Notes: generated from the letters alone by a model not told the origin. Counted from the first letter of the stretch, positions 1 through 5,833 are shown. The stretch: 7,818 nt of DNA from Clostridiales bacterium (GCA_012800805.1 JAAZIO010000154.1:1-7818), one strand, 5' to 3'. Program-made: numbers and translations.

Positions 1-300
1 ATATTTCAAAAATGAATTATTGTTTTAAACGATTTTAAAAATGATATATCAATAAATCAGATAAAATGAAAGTCATAAAATTACTTTATATTTTATATTA
101 TTAAGCAATTATCATTTAATATATTAAGACAAAACAAGCTATTTATAAAACATTTTATAGTTTTCTATATAACCTTATTATAGCATTCTATATTTAATTT
201 TTGTTTAAACACATATCACCTTACTGCATCTATTAACATAAAAAATTTTTTTATTAAAAATAAATTAATTATAAGAAACTTTAAAACAATACAAAGATTT
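1..300. other. AT-rich gene-free stretch upstream of spoVM
   Basis: This stretch is almost entirely A and T, and I see no gene in it on either strand. The only start codons open very short frames without ribosome binding sites, for example ATG at 66, which gives 12 codons. The one visible structure is a near-palindrome at 144-159, where TATAAAA and TTTTATA flank a CA centre. The 12-mer TTTTATAGTTTT at 153-164 recurs at 6361-6372 in the def-priA gap. In DNA this AT-rich that may be chance. Confidence 0.6.
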
Positions 301-312
301 TTTTTCGACACA

Positions 313-341
313 ATCACACAATTTTTTTGCGTGCATATAAT
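313..341 (+). promoter_or_regulatory. candidate spoVM promoter (sigma-E-like or sigma-A-like)
   Basis: A CATATAAT box at 334-341 lies just upstream of the spoVM ribosome binding site. It resembles the -10 element of mother-cell sigma-E promoters (CATACAAT type), and 13 nt upstream ATCACACA at 313-320 is a partial match to the sigma-E -35 (GTCATATT type). The same bases can be read as a vegetative promoter: TATAAT at 336-341 is perfect, with ATCACA at 313-318 (4 of 6 matches to TTGACA) at 17 nt. In B. subtilis spoVM is transcribed by sigma-E, which favours the first reading. The predicted start near 348 would leave a leader of only about 16 nt. Confidence 0.45.
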
Positions 342-352
342 ATTAGCGTCGT

Positions 353-358
353 AGGAGG
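353..358 (+). promoter_or_regulatory. ribosome binding site of the spoVM-like gene
   Basis: A perfect AGGAGG lies 5 nt before the ATG at 364. In a region that is otherwise nearly all A and T, this is the main non-homology argument that the short frame is translated. Confidence 0.85.
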
Positions 359-363
359 GATTT

Positions 364-483
364 ATGAAAGTTGTATGCATCAAAACACCTAAATTTATTA
401 AAAAATTCATCATGTTTATTAAGAATAAATTCAAACCCGTAAAAACCCAAAGCGCCGAAGAAGAACAAAAGAGCGAAGAATAA
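364..483 (+). CDS. spoVM: SpoVM-like small sporulation protein (39 aa)
   Basis: This is a short gene with an ATG at 364, a perfect AGGAGG 5 nt upstream, a double stop TAATAA at 481-486 and its own terminator 25 nt later. The product begins MKVVCIKTPKF, which aligns without gaps to the start of B. subtilis SpoVM (MKFYTIKLPKF), including Ile6, Lys7, Pro9, Lys10 and Phe11. SpoVM is a small amphipathic peptide made in the mother cell. It binds the convex outer forespore membrane and anchors the coat ATPase SpoIVA, and Pro9 is known to matter for its localisation. Residues 10-23 form a lysine-rich amphipathic helix. The usual Gly-Gly at 13-14 is Lys-Lys here. A charged tail, from about residue 27 to 39 and rich in Glu, extends beyond the 26-residue B. 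subtilis length. In Bacillus spoVM also lies beside the rpe-thiN genes, so the location fits. The assignment rests on short-peptide similarity plus synteny. The alternative is another small membrane-binding peptide. Confidence 0.78.
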   Translation: MKVVCIKTPKFIKKFIMFIKNKFKPVKTQSAEEEQKSEE

Positions 484-507
484 TAAGCTATTAAAATACA
501 TAAAATT

Positions 508-531
508 AACCTCCATTAAGAGGTTTTTTTT
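508..531 (+). terminator. intrinsic terminator of spoVM
   Basis: AACCTC at 508-513 pairs with GAGGTT at 520-525 around the 6-nt loop CATTAA, giving a 6-bp stem. A run of eight T at 524-531 overlaps and follows it. It begins 25 nt after the spoVM stop. The opposite strand has no good U-tract, so the terminator works on the plus strand only. Confidence 0.85.
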
Positions 532-550
532 ATTTAATCAAATAGGGACA

Positions 551-595
551 ACTTTTAAAAGTGACAAATTTTCAAATAAACACTTTATCACTTTT
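551..595. repeat. inverted-repeat cluster (ACTTTT / AAAAGTGA)
   Basis: ACTTTTAAAAGT at 551-562 is a perfect 12-bp palindrome. AAAAGTGA at 557-564 is also perfectly complementary to TCACTTTT at 588-595, with 23 nt between them. The second arm overlaps the -35 box of the promoter at 594-622, so the cluster has the layout of an operator. Given the low complexity of this DNA it could also be chance. Confidence 0.45.
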
Positions 596-622
596 GACAA
601 AACCAAATAAGTATTCTATTAT
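594..622 (+). promoter_or_regulatory. near-consensus sigma-A-type promoter with no gene downstream
   Basis: TTGACA at 594-599 is a perfect -35 element. TATTAT at 617-622 matches the -10 consensus at 5 of 6 positions, and the spacer is the optimal 17 nt. Transcription would start near 629 and run toward the 21-bp repeats. No coding region follows before the convergent operon, and I see no plus-strand terminator. A small RNA, a leftover promoter of a lost gene, or chance are all possible. Confidence 0.4.
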
Positions 623-648
623 TCTAAAGATTTTATAATACCATTACA

Positions 649-721
649 ATTATTGGTACTAGTATTATAATTATTGGCGCTAGTATTATGATAATTGGTG
701 CTTTATAGAATAGTTGGCGTT
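649..721. repeat. 21-bp tandem repeat, about 3.5 degenerate copies
   Basis: Copies start at 649, 670 and 691, with a shorter decayed fourth at 711. The first two follow the pattern ATTATTGGYRCTAGTATTAT plus one base and differ at only three positions. The TTGG core falls at 653, 674 and 695, exactly 21 nt apart, and then at 714. Because 21 is a multiple of three, the block is open in one frame on each strand: plus strand IIGTSIIIIGASIMIIGAL, minus strand a run like APIIIIL repeated. Neither frame has a start codon or ribosome binding site. It is too short and too degenerate for a CRISPR array. Confidence 0.75.
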
Positions 722-891
722 AAAATATCCAAAAAGCTCGTGTTCTCCTGCTTATAACTAAATAAACTTGTCTTTATTGGGCTCTTAAAGATATCAAATG
801 AAAATTAATAATATCCGATGAAAAAATAAAAAAGATAAGAAGAATCTTAAACATTGCATAACAATTTAGCATAAATGGGTTGCTTGTTAAA

Positions 892-937
892 AACTTCGGG
901 CTCGTTAATGCTAAAACTTTAGGTTCGTTAATGCTAG
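892..937. repeat. 23-bp direct repeat, two adjacent copies
   Basis: Copy one covers 892-914 and copy two 915-937, identical at 19 of 23 positions, sharing the core TCGTTAATGCTA and the leading AACTT. The GGGTTGCTTGTTAA sequence just upstream, around 877-890, may be a third decayed copy. ATGCTAAA at 908-915 can also pair with TTTAGCAT at 865-872. I see no function. Confidence 0.65.
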
Positions 938-997
938 ATGATTATTATATTCTTTTAAAAAATTAATTAAATCCAAAAGAAACAGTATATTTCAAAT

Positions 998-1025
998 AAA
1001 AAAAGGCATGAGGTTTTTCATGCCT
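998..1025 (-). terminator. intrinsic terminator of the priA/def-rpe operon
   Basis: AGGCATGA at 1004-1011 pairs with TCATGCCT at 1018-1025, an 8-bp stem with a 6-nt loop. Seven A at 998-1004 become the U-tract when read on the minus strand. It lies about 100 nt beyond the rpe stop, which leaves an unexplained gene-free tail in the transcript. On the plus strand the stem is followed by AAAAA, so it is not bidirectional. Confidence 0.88.
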
Positions 1026-1127
1026 AAAAATATTTTAATTTTAATTTTTGGTTTTTTATTTAAATTGTCGGCTTTATGACTGTAATGAGTTTATTATAAG
1101 TTAATTTAATTCTTCTCTCCTATTTAG

Positions 1128-1784
1128 TTAGGTATAATTTTTCATCTGTTTTATAATGCTTTCAGGGTTTTCGGCCGTGAATACGGCGTTGCCGGCAACA
1201 AGTATTTGGGCGCCCGCGTCCGCTACGGCTTTAGCGTTTTTTTCGCTGATTCCGCCGTCGATTTCAAGAAGTATTTCTCTGCCTGCGCCGTCAAGCATTT
1301 TCTTAGCGTCCTCAAGTTTTTTTATGGATTCTTCAATAAATTTCTGTCCTCCAAATCCCGCGTAAACGCTCATAATCAAAAGCATATCTATTATATCAAG
1401 ATAAGGCTCAATCATTGAAAGAGGTTTGTCGGGGTTTAATACAAGTCCACATTTTACCCCCTTTGCCTTAATTTTCTCAAGCGCCCCTCTTACATCTTTA
1501 GACGCGTCGGGGTGAAATGTCACATAGTCCGCCCCTGCGTCGCAAAAGCGCTCTACATACTTTTCAGGCTCTATTATCATAAGATGGCAATCTAGCGGCA
1601 AGTCCGTGTATTTCCTCAAAGCCTGAACCATCGGCATGCCGAATGTGAGGTTGGGCACAAAAACCCCGTCCATAACATCGCAATGAACGATATCGCCGCC
1701 CCACTCTTTTACATTTATAACAGCCTGCGCCATATTTCCAAAGTCAGCCGAAAGAATGGACGGCGCCACCAAAATTTTATTCAT
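1128..1784 (-). CDS. rpe: ribulose-phosphate 3-epimerase
   Basis: This 218-residue TIM-barrel enzyme interconverts D-ribulose 5-phosphate and D-xylulose 5-phosphate in the pentose phosphate pathway, in the cytoplasm. Visible motifs are APSILSADF at 7-15 with the active-site Ser9, HCDVMDG at 34-40 with metal and acid residues His34 and Asp36, DCHLMI at 65-70 with His67, and EIDGG at 174-178 with the catalytic Asp176. C-terminal VAGNAVF belongs to the phosphate-binding region. The loop normally reading NPGFGGQ is YAGFGGQ here (140-146), a non-typical pair of residues. I chose the ATG at 1784 because GGAGGA lies 6 nt upstream and the protein then starts at the family position. An upstream start would add 11 unconserved residues inside the rsgA frame. 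Its first 8 nt (ATGAATAA) overlap the end of rsgA, implying translational coupling. It is the last gene of the operon, and thiN, its frequent partner, is absent. Confidence 0.96.
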   Translation of the reverse strand: MNKILVAPSILSADFGNMAQAVINVKEWGGDIVHCDVMDGVFVPNLTFGMPMVQALRKYTDLPLDCHLMIIEPEKYVERFCDAGADYVTFHPDASKDVRGALEKIKAKGVKCGLVLNPDKPLSMIEPYLDIIDMLLIMSVYAGFGGQKFIEESIKKLEDAKKMLDGAGREILLEIDGGISEKNAKAVADAGAQILVAGNAVFTAENPESIIKQMKNYT

Positions 1785-2631
1785 ATTTTTTCCTCCGTAT
1801 CTCATCAAGCTCGTCAAACAATGCTTTATAGCGTATATATCTACCCTCGTCTATGTTTTTTCTTACCTCATTTCTTACGGCGCACTCAGGCTCTACCGTA
1901 TGCGTGCAGCTGTTATATCTGCAATTTACGGCATAAGGCAAAAAGTCCTCATAATAAAGCCTTAACTCATGAGGGTGGATGTCTATAGGGTCAAGCAGCG
2001 AAAAGCCGCAAGTATCCATAATATAATAATCCCCTGCGTCGATAAGCTCGGTTACCCTCGTCGTATGCTTTCCTCTGCCCGATTTTTCTGAAATATTATC
2101 GGTTTTAAGCAAACTTACCCCTAAAAGCGCGTTTATTATCGAGCTTTTTCCGACAGCGGATTGCCCCGCAAGACAGACGGTTTTTCCTTTTACATATTCT
2201 TTAATGCCGTCTATTCCCGCCCCCGTCAACGCGCTTACTTTAAACACGGTCAGGAACTTTTCGTAAGCTGAAACATCGACATCGCTCAAATCTTCTTTGT
2301 TGATTACAAGAACGGGTTCTATATCTTCCTTTATACAATTGACGATAACTTTATCCACAAGCAAAAAATCTGGCTCGGGAACGGAGGCAATAACGATTAA
2401 AGCGGCGTCCACATTCGCCACATATGGGCGAATAAGGCTGTTTCTTCTGGGCAATACCTTTTCAATGACAAATTCTCCCGCCTCTTTTACGATTTCAACA
2501 TAATCACCCGTTAAAATGATTCCGAAGTTTTTAAGCTTTTTTCTTGCAAAACAGACATACATTTTGCCGTTGTCCGCGGTAACGAAAAACCTTGAAGCGA
2601 TAACCTTAACCACTTTTCCTTTAATGGTCAT
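1777..2631 (-). CDS. rsgA: ribosome small subunit-dependent GTPase A
   Basis: RsgA (YloQ/YjeQ/CpgA) is a circularly permuted GTPase that binds the 30S subunit late in assembly and checks the decoding centre. The 284 residues show the family order: an N-terminal OB-fold (about 1-65), then the G4 motif NKED at 111-114, a G5-like SALTG at 133-137, the P-loop GQSAVGKSS at 156-164, the switch segment SGRGKHTTR at 184-192, G3 at 206-209, and the C-terminal zinc finger with Cys237, Cys242, His244 and Cys250 in the usual spacing. G3 reads DTCG rather than the typical DTPG. The start ATG at 2631 has a perfect AAGGAGGT 5 nt upstream. The gene overlaps rlmN by 11 nt upstream and rpe by 8 nt downstream. 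In many Firmicutes the prkC kinase gene precedes rsgA; here it does not. Confidence 0.96.
   Translation of the reverse strand: MTIKGKVVKVIASRFFVTADNGKMYVCFARKKLKNFGIILTGDYVEIVKEAGEFVIEKVLPRRNSLIRPYVANVDAALIVIASVPEPDFLLVDKVIVNCIKEDIEPVLVINKEDLSDVDVSAYEKFLTVFKVSALTGAGIDGIKEYVKGKTVCLAGQSAVGKSSIINALLGVSLLKTDNISEKSGRGKHTTRVTELIDAGDYYIMDTCGFSLLDPIDIHPHELRLYYEDFLPYAVNCRYNSCTHTVEPECAVRNEVRKNIDEGRYIRYKALFDELDEIRRKKYE
1791..1796 (-). promoter_or_regulatory. ribosome binding site that fixes the rpe start
   Basis: GGAGGA on the minus strand lies 6 nt before the ATG at 1784 and inside the last codons of rsgA. It decides in favour of the 218-residue Rpe over the longer frame. Confidence 0.8.
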
Positions 2632-3667
2632 GAGATACCTCCTTCAGGTATTTTCGCTTAAGCTGTCCGCAAGCGCCTTCTATGTCCGAACCAAGACTTC
2701 GGCGAAACGTGGCTGAAACATTCTTTTTCTCTAGCTCGGCCAAAAACAAACCGGCTCTGTCCTTTCCCGAGGGTTTAAGCCCGGCGTCTTTAACGGGATT
2801 TAGATTGATAAGATTGACATGCAAAGGAAAGCCTTTTAACAGCTCCGAAAGCTCTTTAGCGCATTCCAAAGAATCGTTTACGCCTTTTATCAAAGAATAC
2901 TCAAATATCACTCTTCTGCCCGTTTTTTCAAAATAATACTTTGCCGAGCCTACAACCTCTTTTACGGTATATCTTTTCGCTATGGGCATGATTTGCTTTC
3001 TGATGTCATCGTTTGGGGCATGAAGAGATATTGAAAGAGTAACATTATGCCCGCTTTCCGCAAGCTTTACAATGCCATCGCAAAGCCCCGAAGTGGACAC
3101 CGAAATATTTCTTTCAGAAACATTAAGCCCGTCAGGCGATGAAATCAAATTTACAAACTTTAATGTGTTATCATAGTTGTCAAGCGGCTCGCCGCTTCCC
3201 ATCATTACGATGTTTGAAACGGCTCTTTCTTTTAACGAACCGCCAAAATGCGAATTGATTAAAGCAACCTGCGAAAGCATTTCACCTGCGCTTAAATTTC
3301 TCGCAAGCCCGTCCATACCTGAAGCGCAAAAAGCGCATCCCATTCTGCATCCCACTTGTGATGAAACGCAAACAGTATTGCCGTAATTGTTGGGCAAAAA
3401 CACGCTCTCTATCAAATTGCCGTCATTTAGCTTAAACAAAAATTTGGCGGAGCCGTCTTTTGAATTAAATATTTCAGCCTTATAAAGCGGCTTTTCAAAA
3501 AACTCAAGCTTTAGCTCATCTCTTAGTTTTTTGGGAAGCGAGGTCATGCCGTCAATATCCGCCCCGCGAGCGCAAAAAGATAGTATCTGCTTTGCGATAT
3601 ATTTCGGCTGGCCGCAAAGCAAACCTAAAAGCTCGTTTATGTCATAATCGGCAAGTATCTTATTCAC
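2621..3667 (-). CDS. rlmN: dual-specificity RNA methyltransferase RlmN
   Basis: RlmN is a radical SAM enzyme that makes 2-methyladenosine at A2503 of 23S rRNA, and in some bacteria at A37 of tRNAs. The protein has 348 residues, a normal length. The radical SAM cluster motif is CRMGCAFC, with Cys107, Cys111 and Cys114. Cys100, seven residues before it, and Cys333 in GACGQL match the two extra cysteines of the family, the latter carrying the methyl group in the known mechanism. The SAM-binding motif is GSGEPLDN at 157-164, where many homologues have GMGEP. The C-terminal signature RRSLGSDI is present. The start is GTG at 3667, overlapping the rsmB stop in the 8-nt string GTGAATAA. I see no good Shine-Dalgarno before it, so translation probably depends on ribosomes finishing rsmB. 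It runs directly into rsgA with an 11-nt overlap. Confidence 0.96.
   Translation of the reverse strand: MNKILADYDINELLGLLCGQPKYIAKQILSFCARGADIDGMTSLPKKLRDELKLEFFEKPLYKAEIFNSKDGSAKFLFKLNDGNLIESVFLPNNYGNTVCVSSQVGCRMGCAFCASGMDGLARNLSAGEMLSQVALINSHFGGSLKERAVSNIVMMGSGEPLDNYDNTLKFVNLISSPDGLNVSERNISVSTSGLCDGIVKLAESGHNVTLSISLHAPNDDIRKQIMPIAKRYTVKEVVGSAKYYFEKTGRRVIFEYSLIKGVNDSLECAKELSELLKGFPLHVNLINLNPVKDAGLKPSGKDRAGLFLAELEKKNVSATFRRSLGSDIEGACGQLKRKYLKEVSHDH
2637..2644 (-). promoter_or_regulatory. perfect Shine-Dalgarno of rsgA
   Basis: AAGGAGGT on the minus strand is a full match to the 16S rRNA tail, 5 nt before the rsgA ATG and lying inside the 3' end of rlmN. It is among the strongest sites in the operon and suggests that rsgA can initiate independently of rlmN translation. 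Confidence 0.85.
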
Positions 3668-4901
3668 GCTTTTTCAATCGGGCGATGTAGAAGCCGTCCC
3701 ATTCCTCCTCGGGCAAAAGTTGAACTCTACCGTCGTTTTTAAAGGGTATATCCATGGGTTCAAGGGTAACCTCACCTTTCTTTAAAAGGTTTTCCGTCAC
3801 GCTCTCGTTTTCCTCTTTAAATATGGTGCAGGTTGAGTATATCAAAACGCCGCCTTTTTTAAGATATCTTACGGCATTGGATAGTATAGTATTTTGCAAA
3901 ACGCTCATTTTTGGAATGTTTTCTTCGCCGTGTCTTAAAAATACGTCGGGGTGCTTTCTGAAAGTGCCAAAGCAGGAACACGGACAATCGGCAAGAACAA
4001 AATCAAACTCTCCCTCCCACTCGGGATTGAATTTAGCTGCGTCGTGAAGCTTAGGCATAACATTATACGCGCCCATCCTCACGCGATATTCCCTTAAAAG
4101 CTCGAGCCTTTTGGGGGACACATCACACGAGATAACGGTTGAGTCGGGACAAAGCTCTGAGATATACACAGATTTTCCCCCGGGAGCGGCGCACAAATCA
4201 AGAATTTTTGCCCCGTTTTTTGGGCTCATCGCTTTTACCGCAAGCATCGAGGACGCAGACATATAAGTGACTACACCCTGCTGAAACATATGGGCGACAT
4301 CTTGAGTGTTTTTGCATATCAAACCATGGTCCAAAACAGGTTCGCAAGGATTGTTTTTTGTCTTTAGGATATTCCAAACCGTATTGCGGTCGGTCAGTCT
4401 TAAATTTACCCTTACGCACTCCCTTTCAAAAGCAGGCGCGCCAAGTATCTCCTTTCCCCTCTCTCCGTATTGGCTGATAACTTTTTCCACAAACCATTTG
4501 GGCTTTGAGTAAACAACATAATCAAGTCCTTCGCCGAGTTTGGGCAGTTTATACTCGCGCCTCGCCGCTCTTTTCAAAACGGCGTTTATAAAACCCGATA
4601 AACCCGCCTTGCCTACTTTTTTAGAAAGCTCAACCATTTCGTTGACAATGGCGTAATCCGGCACATTGTCGAGGTATCTTAGCGCATAAATGCCAAGCTT
4701 TAGCAAAAGAGCGACCGATGGCTTTGGTCGTTTTTCCGCTAAGGAATTTAGTATAAAATCAAGCTCGACATCCTTTTCAAGCACGCCGTAAACAAGCTTT
4801 GTAGCCATCGCGCTTCCGCCGCTTAAGGCAACCGGAGCAGACTCGGGGTTTTTATATATTCCGTCAAGAGTGTTAAACGCCGAATAAAGATAATTAAACA
4901 T
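3660..4901 (-). CDS. rsmB: 16S rRNA (cytosine-967-C5)-methyltransferase RsmB
   Basis: RsmB (Sun) methylates C967 (E. coli numbering) of 16S rRNA using SAM. The 413 residues contain an N-terminal NusB-like RNA-binding domain (about 1-135; LVYGV at 37-41, VPDYAIVNE at 80-88, NAVLKR at 106-111) and a Rossmann methyltransferase domain. SAM-binding motif I is LDLCAAPGGKS at 234-244. Motif IV is DCPCSC at 305-310, with the conserved Cys308. Motif VI is STCT at 356-359, with the nucleophile Cys358. The protein ends with the family signature DGFYIARLKK. Position 310 is Cys where the usual motif (PCSG) has Gly, which is unusual but not disabling on its face. The ATG at 4901 is only 2 nt after the fmt stop and has a weak ribosome binding site, so coupling to fmt is likely. 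Length is close to the E. coli protein (429). Confidence 0.96.
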   Translation of the reverse strand: MFNYLYSAFNTLDGIYKNPESAPVALSGGSAMATKLVYGVLEKDVELDFILNSLAEKRPKPSVALLLKLGIYALRYLDNVPDYAIVNEMVELSKKVGKAGLSGFINAVLKRAARREYKLPKLGEGLDYVVYSKPKWFVEKVISQYGERGKEILGAPAFERECVRVNLRLTDRNTVWNILKTKNNPCEPVLDHGLICKNTQDVAHMFQQGVVTYMSASSMLAVKAMSPKNGAKILDLCAAPGGKSVYISELCPDSTVISCDVSPKRLELLREYRVRMGAYNVMPKLHDAAKFNPEWEGEFDFVLADCPCSCFGTFRKHPDVFLRHGEENIPKMSVLQNTILSNAVRYLKKGGVLIYSTCTIFKEENESVTENLLKKGEVTLEPMDIPFKNDGRVQLLPEEEWDGFYIARLKKRE

Positions 4902-4903
4902 TT

Positions 4904-5833
4904 TTAACCAAGCACCGTTCCGACTTTGATTTCATGGCCTTTCAGATATTCCGTGTCCGCCATTTTTTTGCCGCCTTCGCCTTGAACGGTTTTAAGCCTT
5001 ATAAGACCGTCCCCGCAAGAAACTATAAGGCCCTCTTTGGGCGATGCTTTAACCACGGCGCCGCAAGCGGGCGTAACAACGCTTTCATTTAGAGCTTCCG
5101 CTTCGTGAACCTTTAAAAGAGCGCCGTTTGAGTATGTAAAAGCGCAAGGCCACGGGTTCATGGCTCTTACAAAGTTATAAAGCTGAATTTTGCTTTTTGA
5201 AAAATCAATTTTGGCGTCTGCCTTTTTTATAATGCCGCAACGGGTAGCTTTTGAGTGGTCTTGAGGAACAAACACGGCTTTTCCGCTCTCTAGCAGCTTT
5301 AGCGCCTCGATAATCGCCTCGCCGCCAAGCTCCGCAAGGCGGTCAAAAAGCTCTCCCGCCGTCTCGCCACTGCCGATTTCGGTTTTTTTGACAAACAGGA
5401 TATCTCCCGCGTCGATTTCTTTAACCGTCCTCATTATGGTAATGCCCGTTTCCTTGTCGCCGTTTAAAATGGCGTGTTGAATGGGCGACGCCCCCCTGTA
5501 TTTTGGAAGCAAGGAAGCATGGACATTTAAAACGCCATATTTGGGGATAGCCAAAAATTCATCGGAAAGAATCTGGCCGAATGCCGCCGTAACGGCAACA
5601 TCGGGCGATAGCGATTTTATTGTTTCAATTCCATCCTTTGATACTTTTTCAAACTGATAAACAGGGATGTCAAGCTCCGCCGCGGCCTCTTTCACGGGAG
5701 ACGGGATAACTTTCATACCCCTTGAGGCAGGCTTATCAAGACCCGTGACAACGGCGTCAATCTTAAACTCTTTTGAAAGAGCTTTTAAAACAATTGCCGA
5801 AAAATCGGCGGTGCCCATGAATATCAGTTTCAC
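4904..5833 (-). CDS. fmt: methionyl-tRNA formyltransferase
   Basis: Fmt transfers a formyl group from 10-formyltetrahydrofolate to Met-tRNA(fMet), creating the initiator tRNA. The product has 309 residues. The N-terminal Rossmann-like catalytic domain (about 1-190) carries NVHASLLPKYRG at 103-114, with catalytic Asn103 and His105, and EIDAGDIL at 139-146, with catalytic Asp141. The 38-residue spacing between Asn and Asp matches the E. coli enzyme (Asn106, Asp144). KPASRGMKVIPSPV at 34-47 corresponds to the conserved loop involved in tRNA recognition. The C-terminal OB-like domain (about 205-309) begins near IDFSKS and has the NPWPCAFT motif. The start is GTG at 5833, inside the def stop (GTGA, a 4-nt overlap), with AGAGGA 6 nt upstream. 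It pairs functionally with def, which removes the formyl group after synthesis. Confidence 0.97.
   Translation of the reverse strand: MKLIFMGTADFSAIVLKALSKEFKIDAVVTGLDKPASRGMKVIPSPVKEAAAELDIPVYQFEKVSKDGIETIKSLSPDVAVTAAFGQILSDEFLAIPKYGVLNVHASLLPKYRGASPIQHAILNGDKETGITIMRTVKEIDAGDILFVKKTEIGSGETAGELFDRLAELGGEAIIEALKLLESGKAVFVPQDHSKATRCGIIKKADAKIDFSKSKIQLYNFVRAMNPWPCAFTYSNGALLKVHEAEALNESVVTPACGAVVKASPKEGLIVSCGDGLIRLKTVQGEGGKKMADTEYLKGHEIKVGTVLG

Larger units (their letters stand above)
532..997. other. AT-rich intergenic block with repeats, no convincing gene
   Basis: About 465 nt lie between the spoVM terminator and the terminator of the rpe operon. No frame combines a start codon, a ribosome binding site and useful length. 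What it does hold is an inverted-repeat cluster at 551-595, a near-consensus promoter at 594-622, a 21-bp tandem repeat at 649-721 and a 23-bp direct repeat at 892-937. The tract could be a decayed insertion, or it could encode a non-coding RNA read from the promoter at 594. Confidence 0.6.

Noticed and set aside
66..104. 12-codon plus-strand frame beginning MKVIKLL, superficially like the SpoVM start
   Set aside because: It has no Shine-Dalgarno, is too short, and lacks the Pro9 and Lys-Phe pattern; chance in AT-rich DNA.
216..434. 72-codon hydrophobic minus-strand frame upstream of and across spoVM
   Set aside because: It starts with TTG, has no ribosome binding site, is made of AT-rich low-complexity codons, and is antisense to the better supported spoVM-like gene and its promoter.
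649..721. CRISPR-like array
   Set aside because: The 21-nt period leaves no spacers, the copies are contiguous and degenerate, and no cas genes are present.
774..854. 26-codon minus-strand frame with a hydrophobic start (MFKILLIFFIF)
   Set aside because: There is no ribosome binding site before the ATG, and such runs are expected from A/T-rich triplets.
4198..4419. 73-codon minus-strand frame inside rsmB
   Set aside because: It is a shifted reading of the rsmB methyltransferase domain; rsmB itself is unbroken and shows all motifs.
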